This document shows, in pieces, positions 33,625 to 44,252 of a DNA stretch of 49,980 bases. The notes beneath the pieces are model-generated. The model made no database searches, was not told where the DNA came from, and was given only the letters and a program-made list of their open reading frames with translations. A program made the position numbers and the translations under genes. The stretch comes from Gnetum montanum (lineage: Eukaryota > Streptophyta > Gnetopsida > Gnetales > Gnetaceae): the NCBI GenBank assembly GCA_015680685.1, contig MNCI01000266.1:333439-383418 (forward strand), given 5' to 3'. The first letter of the stretch is position 1. Each line of letters opens with the position of its first letter.

Positions 33625-33979
33625 TAGTTTTATTATTGCTTGGGAATTAGTTAGGATTTTATCAATTTTAGATGGCACTCAAAAAGAAATAGATGTAAGA
33701 TTTAAATCAAGTCATGAAGAGAATGAAGTCTTCCTTCTAGATGATGGTTTCTTGATTAGACAAAATCAACATAAAGGTGAACAGACATGTGAGTCCTAGC
33801 CATGTTTTGATACATGGAGGAGATGAGCATGCACATTTAGATAAATAATTTTCAAAACCAAGTGGAGATAGAGTGAAGGATAATCCAGCTACAAGAGTGT
33901 AGGAAATCATTAGCCAAGGATTTCAATGGCAAGAAATCCTATTTCTCAAATGAGAACTCTAAGGGCTCCACTGATGTTC

Positions 33980-34830
33980 AATACTTCTTCTTTTAGGCAA
34001 GCTTGATGAGGAAGATGAGGTAAGGCTTGCTAGTATGTTTAGAAATGATACAAGACTTCCATGCATAGAGTTGAAGACTTTCAATGATGTAGATGACACC
34101 AATGCTTTTGCAAGTTGGCTAAAGGTACTTGAGAAGCATTTTCAATTAGAAGAGTATCAAATAACTTGAGGGTACCTATTGCTAAATCTAGATTACAAGG
34201 TATGACTTCTACTTGATGGAAAAAGAAATCCTAGGGTTATGAAAGATGAAATAGTCTACCTATCAAATATTTGGATCTAATGAAATACAAGTTGAAGAGA
34301 AATTTTGAATGATCTCATTAGAGACAAGAAGCTATAATGAAGTTGAAATTTCTAGGGCAAGGTAACAAGGATGCCAAATAATTCTATATTTAATTTTATA
34401 ATCTATTCCATCAACCTAAGGTAAACTAAAAGAAGTATGAACAAGCTTCAACCTTTTTAGGAGATCTCAAAATGGTGTACTAGCATGACTTATCATTTTA
34501 TGAGTCATAAAATCTTGACGCTTATGATTTGGCACTCAAGAAAAAGAAGAAATTAGGTGGATTTGGAAATAGGGAAAAACAAACTTTCAAATGGAAGGAC
34601 AAGATATCTAGATCTAATAAGGGGTCCAAGTCCAAATATAAAGACAAGGAGGATAGCCAAGACAAGAAGACTAACAAGGACAATGAGAAGGGCAAAGCCA
34701 AGAGGGACCAAAGAAAGGAAGGAAAAGGTCAAGACAACAAATAATCAAAAATTTAGTGCTTCAAATGTAGAGAATGGGAACACAAGCAATGGGAATGTCC
34801 ACTTCACAAGGTAGACAAGGATAGATATTT
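33980..34830 (+). pseudogene. Element E gag with CCHC zinc knuckle
   Basis: The capsid start reads FNDVDDTNAFASWLKVLEKH and FQLEEY, the FxG..DxxxAxxWLxxxE pattern of Ty3/gypsy gag. A Lys-rich basic segment (34529-34740) precedes the knuckle at 34757-34798, CFKCREWEHKQWEC, which keeps the full C-x2-C-x4-H-x4-C spacing and so could still bind zinc if made. Stops at several positions break the polyprotein upstream. Gag would package element RNA. Confidence 0.72.
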
Positions 34831-34839
34831 TCAAACCAT

Positions 34840-35480
34840 GGAGATGAAGGAGACATCAAGCCAACCTCTTCAAAGAGGTAATCCTAATGCTCCAAAAATT
34901 GGGTATGTTTTTGAATTAAATTCTTGTGCATTCATGGGGAATGATAATAGAGGAGATCATCATAATAGGGAATCATTGTTTTATTTTAGAGATAGTTGTT
35001 TAATTACTAGGAAATGAATTCATATTTTGATTGATGGGGAAGCCCAAGAAAATGTTAATTTTTCTAGGATAGTTTCTAGATTGGGTTTGGTAACTAATCC
35101 TCATCTGAGACCCTATAATATGCATTGGTTATCTAAAGATTTTTTCCAAGAGGTATGGTAACAATGTACCTTAAAATTTAAAATTGGAAGGTTTTATGAT
35201 GTTGTAAACTGTGATGTGCTTCCAATTGATTATACTAATGTAATTTTTGATAGACCTTAGAATTTTGATAATGGTGCTTAATTTGATGGAGCAAGAAATT
35301 TATGGAGTGTTGCTAGACATGATGGAATCCATGATTTGATTCCTATGATAGTTGAACAAGTGAGGCAACAAAGCTTACTTAATGCTTCCTTAATCTTTCT
35401 AGGAGAGAGGGAATATATTAAGAAACATGATAAAACTAGTTTTGGTTTTGTTGTTATGAAAGTAGTTGCTACTTAGCATG
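34840..35480 (+). pseudogene. Element E aspartic protease and protease-RT spacer
   Basis: HILIDGEAQENVNFSRIVSR sits where chromovirus proteases have V-L-I-D-S/T-G-A/S-x-x-N-F, so the catalytic Asp remains but the following residues have changed. WQQCTLKFKIGRFYDVV and CDVLPIDYTNVI, then DRPWNFD, match the later strands, where the family ends in G-R-P-W. It is followed by a spacer frame (FLGEREYIKKH) before RT. A few stops. Confidence 0.65.
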
Positions 35481-35499
35481 ATGATGTGCAAGTTGAACT

Positions 35500-36170
35500 T
35501 CCTATAGGTGTGCTAAGCTTGAAGGAGAAATTTTCAAAGGTGTTTAATGGGGAATTGGATGGACTACCACTAATGAGAAATGTATAGTATTAGATTGAAT
35601 TTATCCCTAGTGCTACCATACCCAACAAGAGAGCTTATTAGATGGCACCAAATTTGAGGGCTAAAAGGCAAAGACAAGTAGAGAAGTTACTTGCAAATGG
35701 CTTCATGAGGAAATCCATTTCACCTTATGTTGTTCTCACTGTACTAGTGCCAAAGAAGGATAGTGATGAATAGAGAACATACATTGATTTTAGAGTAGTG
35801 AACAAGATAATAGTAAGGTACAGTTTTTCTATTCCAAGGATGGATGATATCCTTGATTTCCTTACGAATGCAAAAGATTTTTAGCAAAATTTATTTAAAG
35901 AGTGGGTACCTTCAAATTAGAATTAGGCCTAGTAATGAGTGGAAGAAAACTTTCAAAGCATCATATGAATTGTTTGAAAGGTTGGTGATGCCATTTAGGC
36001 TCATGAATGCATATGATACATACATGAGGTTGATGTGTGATGTATTGAAAGACTTAATTGGTAAGTGTTATATTATTCTTTTAAAAAATATTTTAGTATA
36101 TACCTCTAATGAGGAAGAGCTCTTGGATCACTTGAGGATGGTATGTCTTAATTTGAAATAGAAAAAATTA
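35500..36170 (+). pseudogene. Element E reverse transcriptase
   Basis: Contains FSKVFNGELDGLPLMRN (pre-RT), YQIEFIPSATIPNKRAY, VEKLLANGFMRKSISPY then VLVPKKDSDE and RTYIDFRVVNKI, then KSGYLQIRIRPSNEWKKTF and MPFRLMNAYDTYMRLM. The catalytic box reads YIILLKNILVYT, where the family has a FDD or DD pair (VYFDDILVYS), so both catalytic Asp are lost. A frameshift and stops lie near 35880. Order and wording fit chromovirus RT. Confidence 0.8.
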
Positions 36171-36479
36171 GTAATCAATGTGAAGAAATGTCATTTCTTC
36201 AAGATGGAAATCACATATTTAGATCATATGATTTCTAAAAACTAGATTCAAATGGAAGCTACCAAGATAAAGACTATCAGGGATTCGCAAACTCTTAAGA
36301 ATGTTGGGGAGGTAAAATCATTTTTTTTGGTTTAGCAGGTTTTTCTAGATGGTTCATAAAATAATTTTAGTGGTATTTCATGGCCTATGTTTACTTTTTT
36401 GAAGAAAAATAAGGAATTTAAATGAGATAATGAAACCTATGAAAGATTTGACTTATTAAAAGCAAAGATTACCAGTGAA

Positions 36480-36870
36480 CCAGTGCTTGCAATTCTAGAT
36501 TTTCATAAGCTTTTCCAAATTTAGGTAGATGCAAGTGGACTTGCGATTGGTGGGCTAATTTCAAAAGAAAGTATGCCTATTGCTTTATTTTCTAGAAAGT
36601 TGAATGAGTAAAGGCATAAATATAGCATATATTAGAAGGAGGTATATGCTATTCTTTAACAAAGTAAGCATTGGAGGCATTACTTGTTATCTAATGAATT
36701 CACCTTGATGATAGATCATAAAGCACTTTAATTTCTAAACTCACAAAAGAAGTTGAGTTTAAATCATATGAATTAGGTTACACAATTAGAAGAGTTAAAT
36801 TTTGTGTTGAAGCATAAAAGTAGAAAAGCCAATGTGGTGGATAATGTGTTGTCTAGGGTGCATGTTTCAT
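36480..36870 (+). pseudogene. Element E RNase H
   Basis: VDASGLAIGGLISKES holds the first catalytic Asp, then ALFSRKLNE, YSIYxKEVYAIL (catalytic Glu) and HWRHYLLSNEFTLMIDHKAL (Asp in the D-H pair). KANVVDNVLSRV ends it, where the family has N-x-V-A-D-A-L-S-R. Stops are few. The integrase core follows immediately, with the zinc domain missing. Confidence 0.8.
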
Positions 36871-36880
36871 TGTACCTCAT

Positions 36881-37520
36881 GTGGAAGGTATGGATGAACA
36901 GTATATGCCTTTGGAAATTTCCAAAAGTCCATGGAAACATATGTCAATGGACTTTGTGAGTGGTAGTCCAAAGATAAAAAGTGGGAAAGATGCAATTTTT
37001 GTTATGATTGATAGGTTCTTCAAGATGGCATATTTTATTTTGTGTAAGAAGATGAGTGATGCTTCTCATGTGGAAAATTTAATTTTATAGCATGTTATAA
37101 AGTTAGAAGGTATTCTTTTAAATATTATTAGTGATAGAAAATACAAGTTCACAAGTTATTTTTGAAGGTTCTTTTGAAAGATTTTAGGAATAAAGTTGAA
37201 TTTTTCTAGTGCATATCATCCACAATCTGATGAAAAAATAGAGGTGGTGAATAAATCCATGCTAAACATATTGAGATGTTTGTATGATGGATAGCCAAAT
37301 AGGTGGAAAAACTTGTTGTATCATGTTGAATTTTTTTGTAATAATGCTTTTTAGATTGCTATTGGAAAAAGCCAATTTAAGGTAATTTATGAGTTTTGTC
37401 TTCAAATGGTTGATACTTTGAAGAGCTTTGATGGTGAAGCTCAACTTAGTGCTAATTTTTTGCAAGAGATGAGGGATCTGCATGCACAAGAAAAATATAA
37501 TATTGAGAAGAAGGCTAAAT
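36881..37520 (+). pseudogene. Element E integrase core, zinc domain deleted
   Basis: LEISKSPWKHMSMDFVSGSP carries the first catalytic Asp. DAIFVMIDRFFKMAYF follows, then IISDRKYKFTS (second Asp) and AYHPQSDEKIEVVNKSML (Glu). The usual H-H-C-C zinc-binding region of about 100 residues between RNase H and this core is absent. The sequence passes from LSRVHVSLY to the LEISKSPW linker in about 50 bp. This internal deletion means the element could not have integrated by itself even without the stops. Confidence 0.78.
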
Positions 37521-37965
37521 AAAGATTCCTCAAGAGAAAAGAGGGTAAGAGAAACCTAGTTTTACTATTGGTGACTTAGTTTGGGTGTAGTTGAAGAAGA
37601 AGTGGTTAAGAGGTAACTTCTTTAAATTGAAAGCCAAGAATATGTGCTCTTTTGAAATCAAGGCTAAAATCAATGACTGCTTTTGAGATTAATTTATCAA
37701 ATAACATTGATATGTATTTTGTGTTTAATATTTTAGATCTTATGCACTATCATGGATTGGCTAATGAGGAAACCATACGATATAGCATCAATGAGTTAAA
37801 GGGGGCTATTAAGTCTTCAAGGAAGTTAAAGGTAATCATATTCAAGTGAAGAAAATATTCTAGTGCTCGAGGAGTCAAGAGGCATGAATATTTGATCCAT
37901 TGGTAGGATCAATCTACTAATGATGTTGTATGGATCCATGAGACTAGACTTGTTAAGTGGGGGAT
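37521..37965 (+). pseudogene. Element E integrase tail with chromodomain-like end
   Basis: After a decayed GPY/F region, the end reads RKYSSARGVKRHEYLIHW, then DVVWIHETRL (about 37850-37955). The E-Y-L-I-H/K-W core followed by a W-x-x-E/H strand is the chromodomain signature of chromoviruses, which target heterochromatin. Element D lacks it. The open frame at 37652-37849 belongs to this tail. Confidence 0.68.
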
Positions 37966-38199
37966 CACTTTTACCCCTACTTCATTGTTTACTTAAGCTT
38001 CGAGTGCTTAGTGCACAACCTTAACATGACTCAATTGACACAAGTTTTAGAGAAAAACACTCTTTACTTTGATCATGAAATTTTTATAATAGTTTTGAAA
38101 TGCATGCTTGATATTAAGCATAATGCATCAGAGATTGATATCTTTTTTAGAATGGAGGAAATGCTTGGATTTTGAGCAAGGCACATCAAAAATATGATC
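37966..38199 (+). other. Element E sequence after the chromodomain
   Basis: Short stretch up to the K junction, with one open frame (37957-38175) that I do not recognise. The expected purine-rich tract and start of the right LTR are not visible here, so the K junction may have involved loss of E sequence. Confidence 0.35.
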
Positions 38200-38297
38200 T
38201 CTCCTCCGAACTCTTACACTCACACACTAACTTGAACTTTGATGCTACTAGACCTCTATTATTTTTTCTCCTAATGATCTATACATAGACACACACA

Positions 38298-38308
38298 CCT
38301 ATTTATGG
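38298..38308 (-). promoter_or_regulatory. Element K: TATA-like box of a putative pregenomic promoter
   Basis: The minus strand reads CCATAAATAGG, downstream of the last coding region, which is where the single pregenomic promoter of caulimovirids lies. No enhancer repeats were recognised. Confidence 0.4.
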
Positions 38309-38599
38309 GAATTCAAACTAACTCTCTAATGGATTCTGGATGGAGGCTCATCATGCTACTTACAAATATTTCTTTAAGACAAGGATCTTATCTTTAAAGT
38401 AGATTTGGATGGAATGGCTAACAAAATTTTTTAGCATGAGAGTGGACTATTAGATCCAAAGTCAACATCATCCCCTTTTGAGTTGAAACCTATATTGTGA
38501 TATTCCTCAAAGCTATAATTCCATACTAAGAAATCTGCAAGCGTGTTAGAACTGCTATCTTCAATACTAGAATGGACCCCTACTTAATAAATCTTGTTT

Positions 38600-39250
38600 T
38601 CCTTACCACCAGCATCACGATGCTAATCTATATGGGCATCAAGATAATAAAATTCTAAGGTGTATGGCACTTCGAGGTTGACATGGAAATGATGTTGAAT
38701 GTCAAAGGCATTAGCAGTATAGGCATCCTAGTAAAAAGCTTATTGCCATGTGTTCTACCAATCAATTATTTTTGCAATGTATGTTACCAAGAAATACACA
38801 GGAGTTGATGCCACATGCATGAAGTGCAAATCCATCGTGGTAGCATTCCCGTAGTATGAAAAGTCTCCATGGTGCTCTACAAGTTTGGATCTTAGATACC
38901 GTGGGTAATTTGTAGGTAAATCTATAAGAGAATGACCAAATTTATCCCACCAAAACCAAAACATTGAGAAATTGGTTTCAGGAATGGACTGTGAATCAAA
39001 TTTAATTTGATACATGTGAAAATCATTGGGTTGGTAGTAAGGCCAATTAAAGCGTTAATGAGTATACCAATTTTCAAAATTAAGATGGCTAATTTTTACA
39101 TTAGTGGCTAAGGCTATGTAGGAAGGAAATTCTGTTTGTTCTTGGGAGAAATGACAAGTAGTAAAAATCCTTTGGAAAATAGAGGAAAAATAAGAAAGAG
39201 GCTATGTCCTTTGAACAAAGTCTTTCCAACTAGCTTAATACCTAGACATT
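38600..39250 (-). pseudogene. Element K: region following RNase H
   Basis: Minus-strand frame, open at 39015-38755 and alignable upstream to about 39240 through stops. It is rich in Trp, Tyr, Phe and His (for example a FWFWWDKFG run). It lies after RNase H in the viral polyprotein and before the promoter. I cannot name a domain. Conservation of the aromatic run makes a folded structural segment plausible. It could instead be the C-terminal part of a longer polyprotein. Confidence 0.45.
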
Positions 39251-39379
39251 TTAGCAAAATATTATGGAAAACTTAAAAATCTTTCATTAGCTACATAAGC
39301 ATGTAACCCTCTAGAGGATCAAAGGGTCCATCCTTTGCCTCGTAATAACTCTGCACATAATTTAAACATCAGTAGGACT

Positions 39380-39840
39380 AGATAGTTAGAATCATCTAGC
39401 TAAGAAATATACTAAACTATTTTTATTACCTTGAATATATTCAGAATCAAAATCAAAATTAGCTAAGAATAAACTCCATCTAATAAGTCTTGTATGAGCC
39501 ACCTTGGAGATGTTTTTGGTTTGTAAATATATGTCAAAGTGTTTTAAGTCACTTTCGATGGTAAACTTTTGTGGTTGGAGAAATAACCTAATTTTTTTAT
39601 ACCTTTGACAATTGCTAGTAGTTCCTTCTAAGAACTATGATATTTTTCCTATGCCTCATTGAATTTCCCTAAGTGGTATCTACATATACATATTGTATTA
39701 CCTTATTCTTGTTTTAGAGTGGCACCCCAGAATTCATTCGAAGCATCAATTTCTAAGATAAACTTACCTTCTCTTGGGAGATATAATGGTGCCAATTCTT
39801 TACACTTTTTTTTTATCTTTTTGACTACTTCAGTGCATTT
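39380..39840 (-). pseudogene. Element K RNase H
   Basis: The minus-strand translation with stops shows IDASNEFWGATL, with the first catalytic Asp and the Trp-Gly typical of caulimovirids. CRYHLGKFNEA then leads to YHSSxKELLAIV, with the catalytic Glu and a conserved His. The third catalytic region is degraded. It directly follows the RT connection, as expected. It would degrade RNA in the RNA-DNA hybrid during viral reverse transcription. Confidence 0.75.
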
Positions 39841-40806
39841 TTAATTCCACTTAGGAGCATTCTTCTTTAGAAGTCTATTTAGCACATCTTGTTCTATATC
39901 TAAATCCTTAAAAAATCTAGATACATAATTAATACATCCTAAAAATCTTTGAATTTGTACTTTATCTTCTAATACATCAAGAAATTTATCTATAGATTCT
40001 AATATATGTGGTTGAGGATGTATTACACTAGCAGATATTTCTAATCCTAGAAATTCTATCTCAAGTTGTGCTTGTTTCATTCTTGTAGGTGAAAAAACCA
40101 AACCATTTTTGTCGACTAAGTCAACAAATATTTTCAAGTGTTCTATATGTTCTTTTGGAGATTTGCTAAGAATGAGGATATTGTCAATGTAGACAAGAAT
40201 AAAGGGCTATGAATGGAAAATGGAATCCATCATTTTTTGGAAAATGGATGGTGTAGTCTTTATACCAAAAGGAAGAACATTCCATTCATACAAACTTTGA
40301 AGAACTGTAAATGTAGTCTTCTAGTGATCTTCAGGATTAACTTGTACTTGCTAGAATCCTAATTTTATGTCAAATTGAGAGTAAATATTAGTTTGAGGAA
40401 GTCATTGAAATAAGTTGTTCTTATTTGGAATTGGATGTTGGATGGATTTTATAATATCATTTAATGGTTTGTAATTAATGACTAACCTTTTCTTTCCCTA
40501 AACAAGTTCTGCTCACTTTTTTACATAAAATGCTACATAAGAAAACATGCTTGTACTAGTTCTAATTAACTCTTTTTGAAGTAGGTCTTGAATCTCCTTT
40601 TTGCATTCTTGTCTCAGGCTTGGTGACATCCCTATGTGTTGGGCTAATGAATTTAATTTTATATAGTCTTTTAGTTCAATTCTACACCAATGTTCTTTTT
40701 TGTATCTAAAGGTAGTCGAATCATTGCTAGTGAATTTTTTCAAGTACTCAATAATTTGATCAAACTCTACATTTTTATGTTCAACCTGGTTAATGATCCA
40801 ATTCAT
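39841..40806 (-). pseudogene. Element K reverse transcriptase
   Basis: Two open parts, 40806-40513 (fingers, with an SPSLRQECKKEIQDLL-type helix) and 40137-39841 (thumb, with GLVFSPTRMK, EIEFLGLEIS and QIQRFLGCINYVSRFF). These are caulimovirid hallmarks: the F-L-G and R-F-L-G-x-x-N-Y-V blocks. Between them the frame has stops. The catalytic box near 40178-40200 reads YIDN, where the family has YxDD, so the second Asp is lost. It should be inactive. Confidence 0.82.
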
Positions 40807-40840
40807 TCTTTTTGGATTCTTTCTTGGCTATTTCTGGCTA

Positions 40841-41218
40841 TTAAACCTTTGCTTGGCATAATTCTAGATAAACATATTTTCCTAATGTAATAGTTTTAGG
40901 TGTGACAGAAAAACTAATTAAATTTTGTAAATTATCTACTCCTAAAAGAAAATCATAAGAGGCTATTTCAAATTCATATACTATACATTCAAAAATACTC
41001 TGGTCAAGCATTATGAATGGAACTTTACCTTGTTGGGTTGTTACTTTCTTTTGTGTGTTGAAAGTTATTTGTGTAGGATGTTTTTCTTCCCATGAGCATA
41101 AAGGTAAAGTTCCTTCTCTGGCTAAAGATAACTCTACTCCTATATCTATCAAGACATCTATTTCATATGCTTTGTAACCTGGCCACTTAACTAATAAAGT
41201 ACACATTGGTAAAACCAT
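40841..41218 (-). pseudogene. Element K aspartic protease
   Basis: Open for 125 codons on the minus strand. The active-site segment is DVLIDIGVELSLA, where pararetroviral proteases have a D-T/S-G-A motif, so the Asp and Gly are retained with Ile at the middle position. YDFLLGVDNL is the later conserved strand (family I-L-G-x-D/N). It lies between the coat and RT regions. One of the better preserved pieces of K. Confidence 0.7.
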
Positions 41219-42960
41219 TTTAGTACTATTTTTATTAATTTTTAAAACTACTTGAATACTTTTAACCTCATCCTCATAGCATTGTTGTTGGTAACTCTCT
41301 TCTATTCTTTCTAGCTCATCGTATTCATCTGTGGATTGCTTAATGAATTTTTCTAATTATTTCATTATATATTATCTCCATATGGAAGTACTAGTTTTTT
41401 TTGGAACCTAAGGTTCTTGAGGGTTTTGAGGTTCTTCTCTATGGGTTTCTACTTCTAATTTTTCTATTTCATTAGGATCTTGGGAATCTTTATATAATCT
41501 TCTCATTTCATCTAATGTTTGTTTATGGAGTTCTATTTCATCCTATTTTGCACATACATTTTTCTTAAATGTCCTACATTTATGAATATCTTCTATAGGA
41601 ATCTTTCTCCATTGATTTTGAAGATGTTTTAACTAGGCTTGCAGTAAACTATATGTTTATTCTTCCATATAGATACCTTCTTCATGTTGAGAAGATTCTT
41701 CATTCATATATACATTATAATAATCAGAATCTTCAGAGTAATAAGAATATGTCCCTAGTTCCTAATCATAATGAGGTATATCCTCAAATGCAACTTTACT
41801 AGAGAACTAATTAGAGGATTCTAGATAAAGGTCTCCATTAGTGAAGGAAATGTCAGAATCATAAGTCAAAAAATAATCATCTTCATTTAATTTCATTTTC
41901 TCAATGAAATGTATCTTATGAGGATGATCATTCTTCTTAGGATAATTTTTTCCTTAATAGATGAAACATCTAACTTCTTTCTTCCTATAAGGCCCTTGTT
42001 TTCTTTCAAACATTCCTTTAAAGGGTTTGTTTGGATAATTTCTGCTTTTAGGCCTCTCTGGTTATTTTCTTCTATAGACCTTTCTAGGCTTTGGTTGAGG
42101 ATTTCTTTGTGGTGGTTTATAGAAATATTTTTCCTTTTGTTTCTTCATTTTCTTTTCTTGAATTAGTTTCCCAAGATTTTCTTCGAGGCACATTTGTAAA
42201 CATAAATCCTTTCCTAACTTTTTTCCTAATGATCCTATTAGTTTTTTGGTTTTTTGTTGCGTACAAAGATCCCTAGTCACCTTCTCTACAAAGTGATGGA
42301 TCACATTAAAACTCATTTCCCCAACATTTTTTTCTTCATTCTACAATTATGATCTAAATTATTTTTTAAATGGAGGTGGAAGACATCTTATAAGATGTTC
42401 CTTTGCACCTACATCATGTATGAGCTTTCCAGAGTAGTACCATTCTTCCATAATATCAAGGAAAATTGAGAGATCTTGTATCCTATGTAATCTAGAACCA
42501 TAAAATAAACTTCTATATAAAGCATATTGGTCAGATTTATTTCCTAGGAATTCTTTATTTAAAGCATTTATAAAAATAACTGAAGGACTATGTAATAATT
42601 TTTTCCTAATAGGAGTTTCTACAAAGTTCCACCATCTTCACAGTATGCCTTCAAAATTCATGGTTATGTTTAGGATGGCATGTTGGAATGTTTTCTTTTC
42701 TAATATAACCTATCATGAGATAAATCCATATATTTGGTCCATTTCTTTTTGTCTTTCACAAGGATTTTTCTCATCCATACTAAAATAAGATGGAGGTTTT
42801 CTTGAAGCCTATCTAACCTACATTCCTGTTAAGTATTTTGGGTCTTCTAAAGCAATTCCTAGTTTAGCAATAAGTTTTTTCTCCTCTAAATCTAGAGATC
42901 CTTCACTCCCAATGTACATTGTATCATCTTCTTCATTTACAAATGTTTGTTTTCTTTTTC
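41219..42960 (-). pseudogene. Element K coat protein region
   Basis: A minus-strand frame with stops. In sense order it has a helical segment (42316-42062: Lys-rich, ending in a basic PQRNPQPKPRKVYRRK stretch), a Cys/Lys-rich site at about 41970-41920 that resembles a zinc knuckle with its second Cys changed to Tyr and further positions lost, and then an acidic Glu/Tyr-rich tail. Core, basic patch, knuckle and acidic end is the usual caulimovirid coat layout. I infer this from composition and position, not from a clear capsid motif. Confidence 0.55.
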
Positions 42961-43568
42961 TTTCTTAGGAATAGTGTGTGTAGGTCTTCTACCCTTTTTG
43001 GAAGTTTTGGGTGTATATTTTGATGTAGGAGGAGAATCTATGTATAAATCATAGATCTTTATGGATTGAGTTTTCTTCTTTTTCTCAAAGGTTGTTGCAC
43101 TTGCTTGTTTTTTCTTAGGGATACAAATTTTATGAATTTCCTTCAGATCTTGTTGTAGTTCCTAATCTCAGCATAATTCAAGGTATTCTAATCACTAATA
43201 TGAGATAATTTACTATGAGTCCAATTATGTAATTTAACAATATCAGAAGGGAATTCTACCAATGATTTATATTATAGCATATGTATAGTTTCTTTTTGTT
43301 CTTCAACTTGATTCATATTAATCCTTAGTAACTCATCACATTCAACACATATGAGATCCTTTTCTACCTTGTGAATATTTGTATGAGTACATTCATTTAG
43401 TTGAGAGCTACTACTAGGTGTAGGAAATGTCTCTTCTTCTGAAGAAGAAGTAGTGGCATCCTCTATCCTAGTTTTTCCTTTTTGGTTTATGACCATTTTC
43501 TCACATTTTTGTTTTATCAGTCTCCTTGGATCCATTTCAATTCCTATTTTTTTGAAAATACATTCCAT
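42961..43568 (-). pseudogene. Element K: ORF region between movement and coat regions
   Basis: Open at 43568-43272 (98 codons), then broken. It is rich in Ser, Thr, Glu and Lys, with a serine run (TTSSSEEE) and two Cys pairs in the second half. No domain recognised. By position it is a linker of the polyprotein or a virion-associated or coat N-terminal segment. Confidence 0.4.
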
Positions 43569-43583
43569 TTTAGCTAGACTTTC

Positions 43584-44090
43584 TTAATCTAGAGTTTTCT
43601 TAGGTTTTTCAAATAGCTTTATGGATTTTGATTTGCTAGGTGCTAATGGATCATAAGGTAAAAATCTAGGTGGTTTTAATTCTACATAGTAGCATGTTTT
43701 CCTAGAAGGTGATTTGAATAGAGGTTTATTTGATTTTAAACAATCATAATAATTCTCTAGGGGATAATCTATATCTAGAAATAGTCTATGGATGGCTATT
43801 TCCACAAGGTGAATATACTGATGACCTCCTTTCTGCCATTTCTCTACCTCCCCTGGGTCAAAAAGTGTAAGAGCTATAGGAAGCAAACTAGACCCTATGA
43901 TACCTAGAATACACTCACTAATATGCATCAATTTAAAATATTCAAACATATGGAGTGTATATTTAGGATAGATGTCTTTCTAGATAGGTGGTGGTGGTAA
44001 GATACTAGCATCATTGGAAGAGCAATATTGAGATAATCGCTGAATGTACAGAAAAGCAAAAACGGAACTTGGAGTTGGTTGTTTAGACAT
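43584..44090 (-). pseudogene. Element K: movement-protein-like ORF
   Basis: The likely start is the ATG at 44090 (MSKQPTPSSVFAF). The frame runs with one early stop to the open part at 43949-43584. It is the first ORF after the leader, the usual place for the 30K-family movement protein. A GGHQYIHLVEIAIHRLF stretch resembles the 30K region where a conserved Asp/hydrophobic strand alternates, but I cannot confirm the diagnostic Asp. In plants this protein lines plasmodesmata for cell-to-cell spread. Function is inferred from position plus weak similarity. Confidence 0.45.
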
Positions 44091-44239
44091 CTCAAAGCAT
44101 GACCACTACATGCTTGCATGACTTACATTCTTTCACCAACGATACTTACTATGTGACTTATAGCTTTATCCGATCGCATCAGTGCTGATATCTACATCCA
44201 CCCCTAGCACTGAAAAAAAATGAACCAATAGAACTTTGT

Positions 44240-44252
44240 GGCTCCAATACCA
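44240..44252 (-). other. Element K primer binding site, at the K/E junction
   Basis: The minus strand reads TGGTATTGGAGCC, two bases from the initiator-Met site TGGTATCAGAGCC. Sequence homologous to element E's LTR starts again at 44253. Alternatively, part of it (TGTGGCTCC, plus strand from 44237) could be the start of E's right LTR. Confidence 0.5.

Larger units (their letters stand above)
38200..44252 (-). mobile_element. Element K: endogenous plant pararetrovirus (Caulimoviridae-like)
   Basis: Minus-strand copy of about 6 kb. Sense order from 44252: initiator-Met-type primer site, short leader, movement-protein-like ORF, second ORF region, coat-protein region with a decayed zinc knuckle, protease, RT, RNase H, conserved C-terminal region and a promoter-like stretch. 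That is caulimovirid gene order, with no integrase. Stops and frameshifts break most frames, and at least one RT catalytic residue is lost, so it is defective. The RT wording is closer to petuvirus/tungrovirus-like viruses than to LTR elements. Genus assignment needs a tree. The left limit is approximate. Confidence 0.78.
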
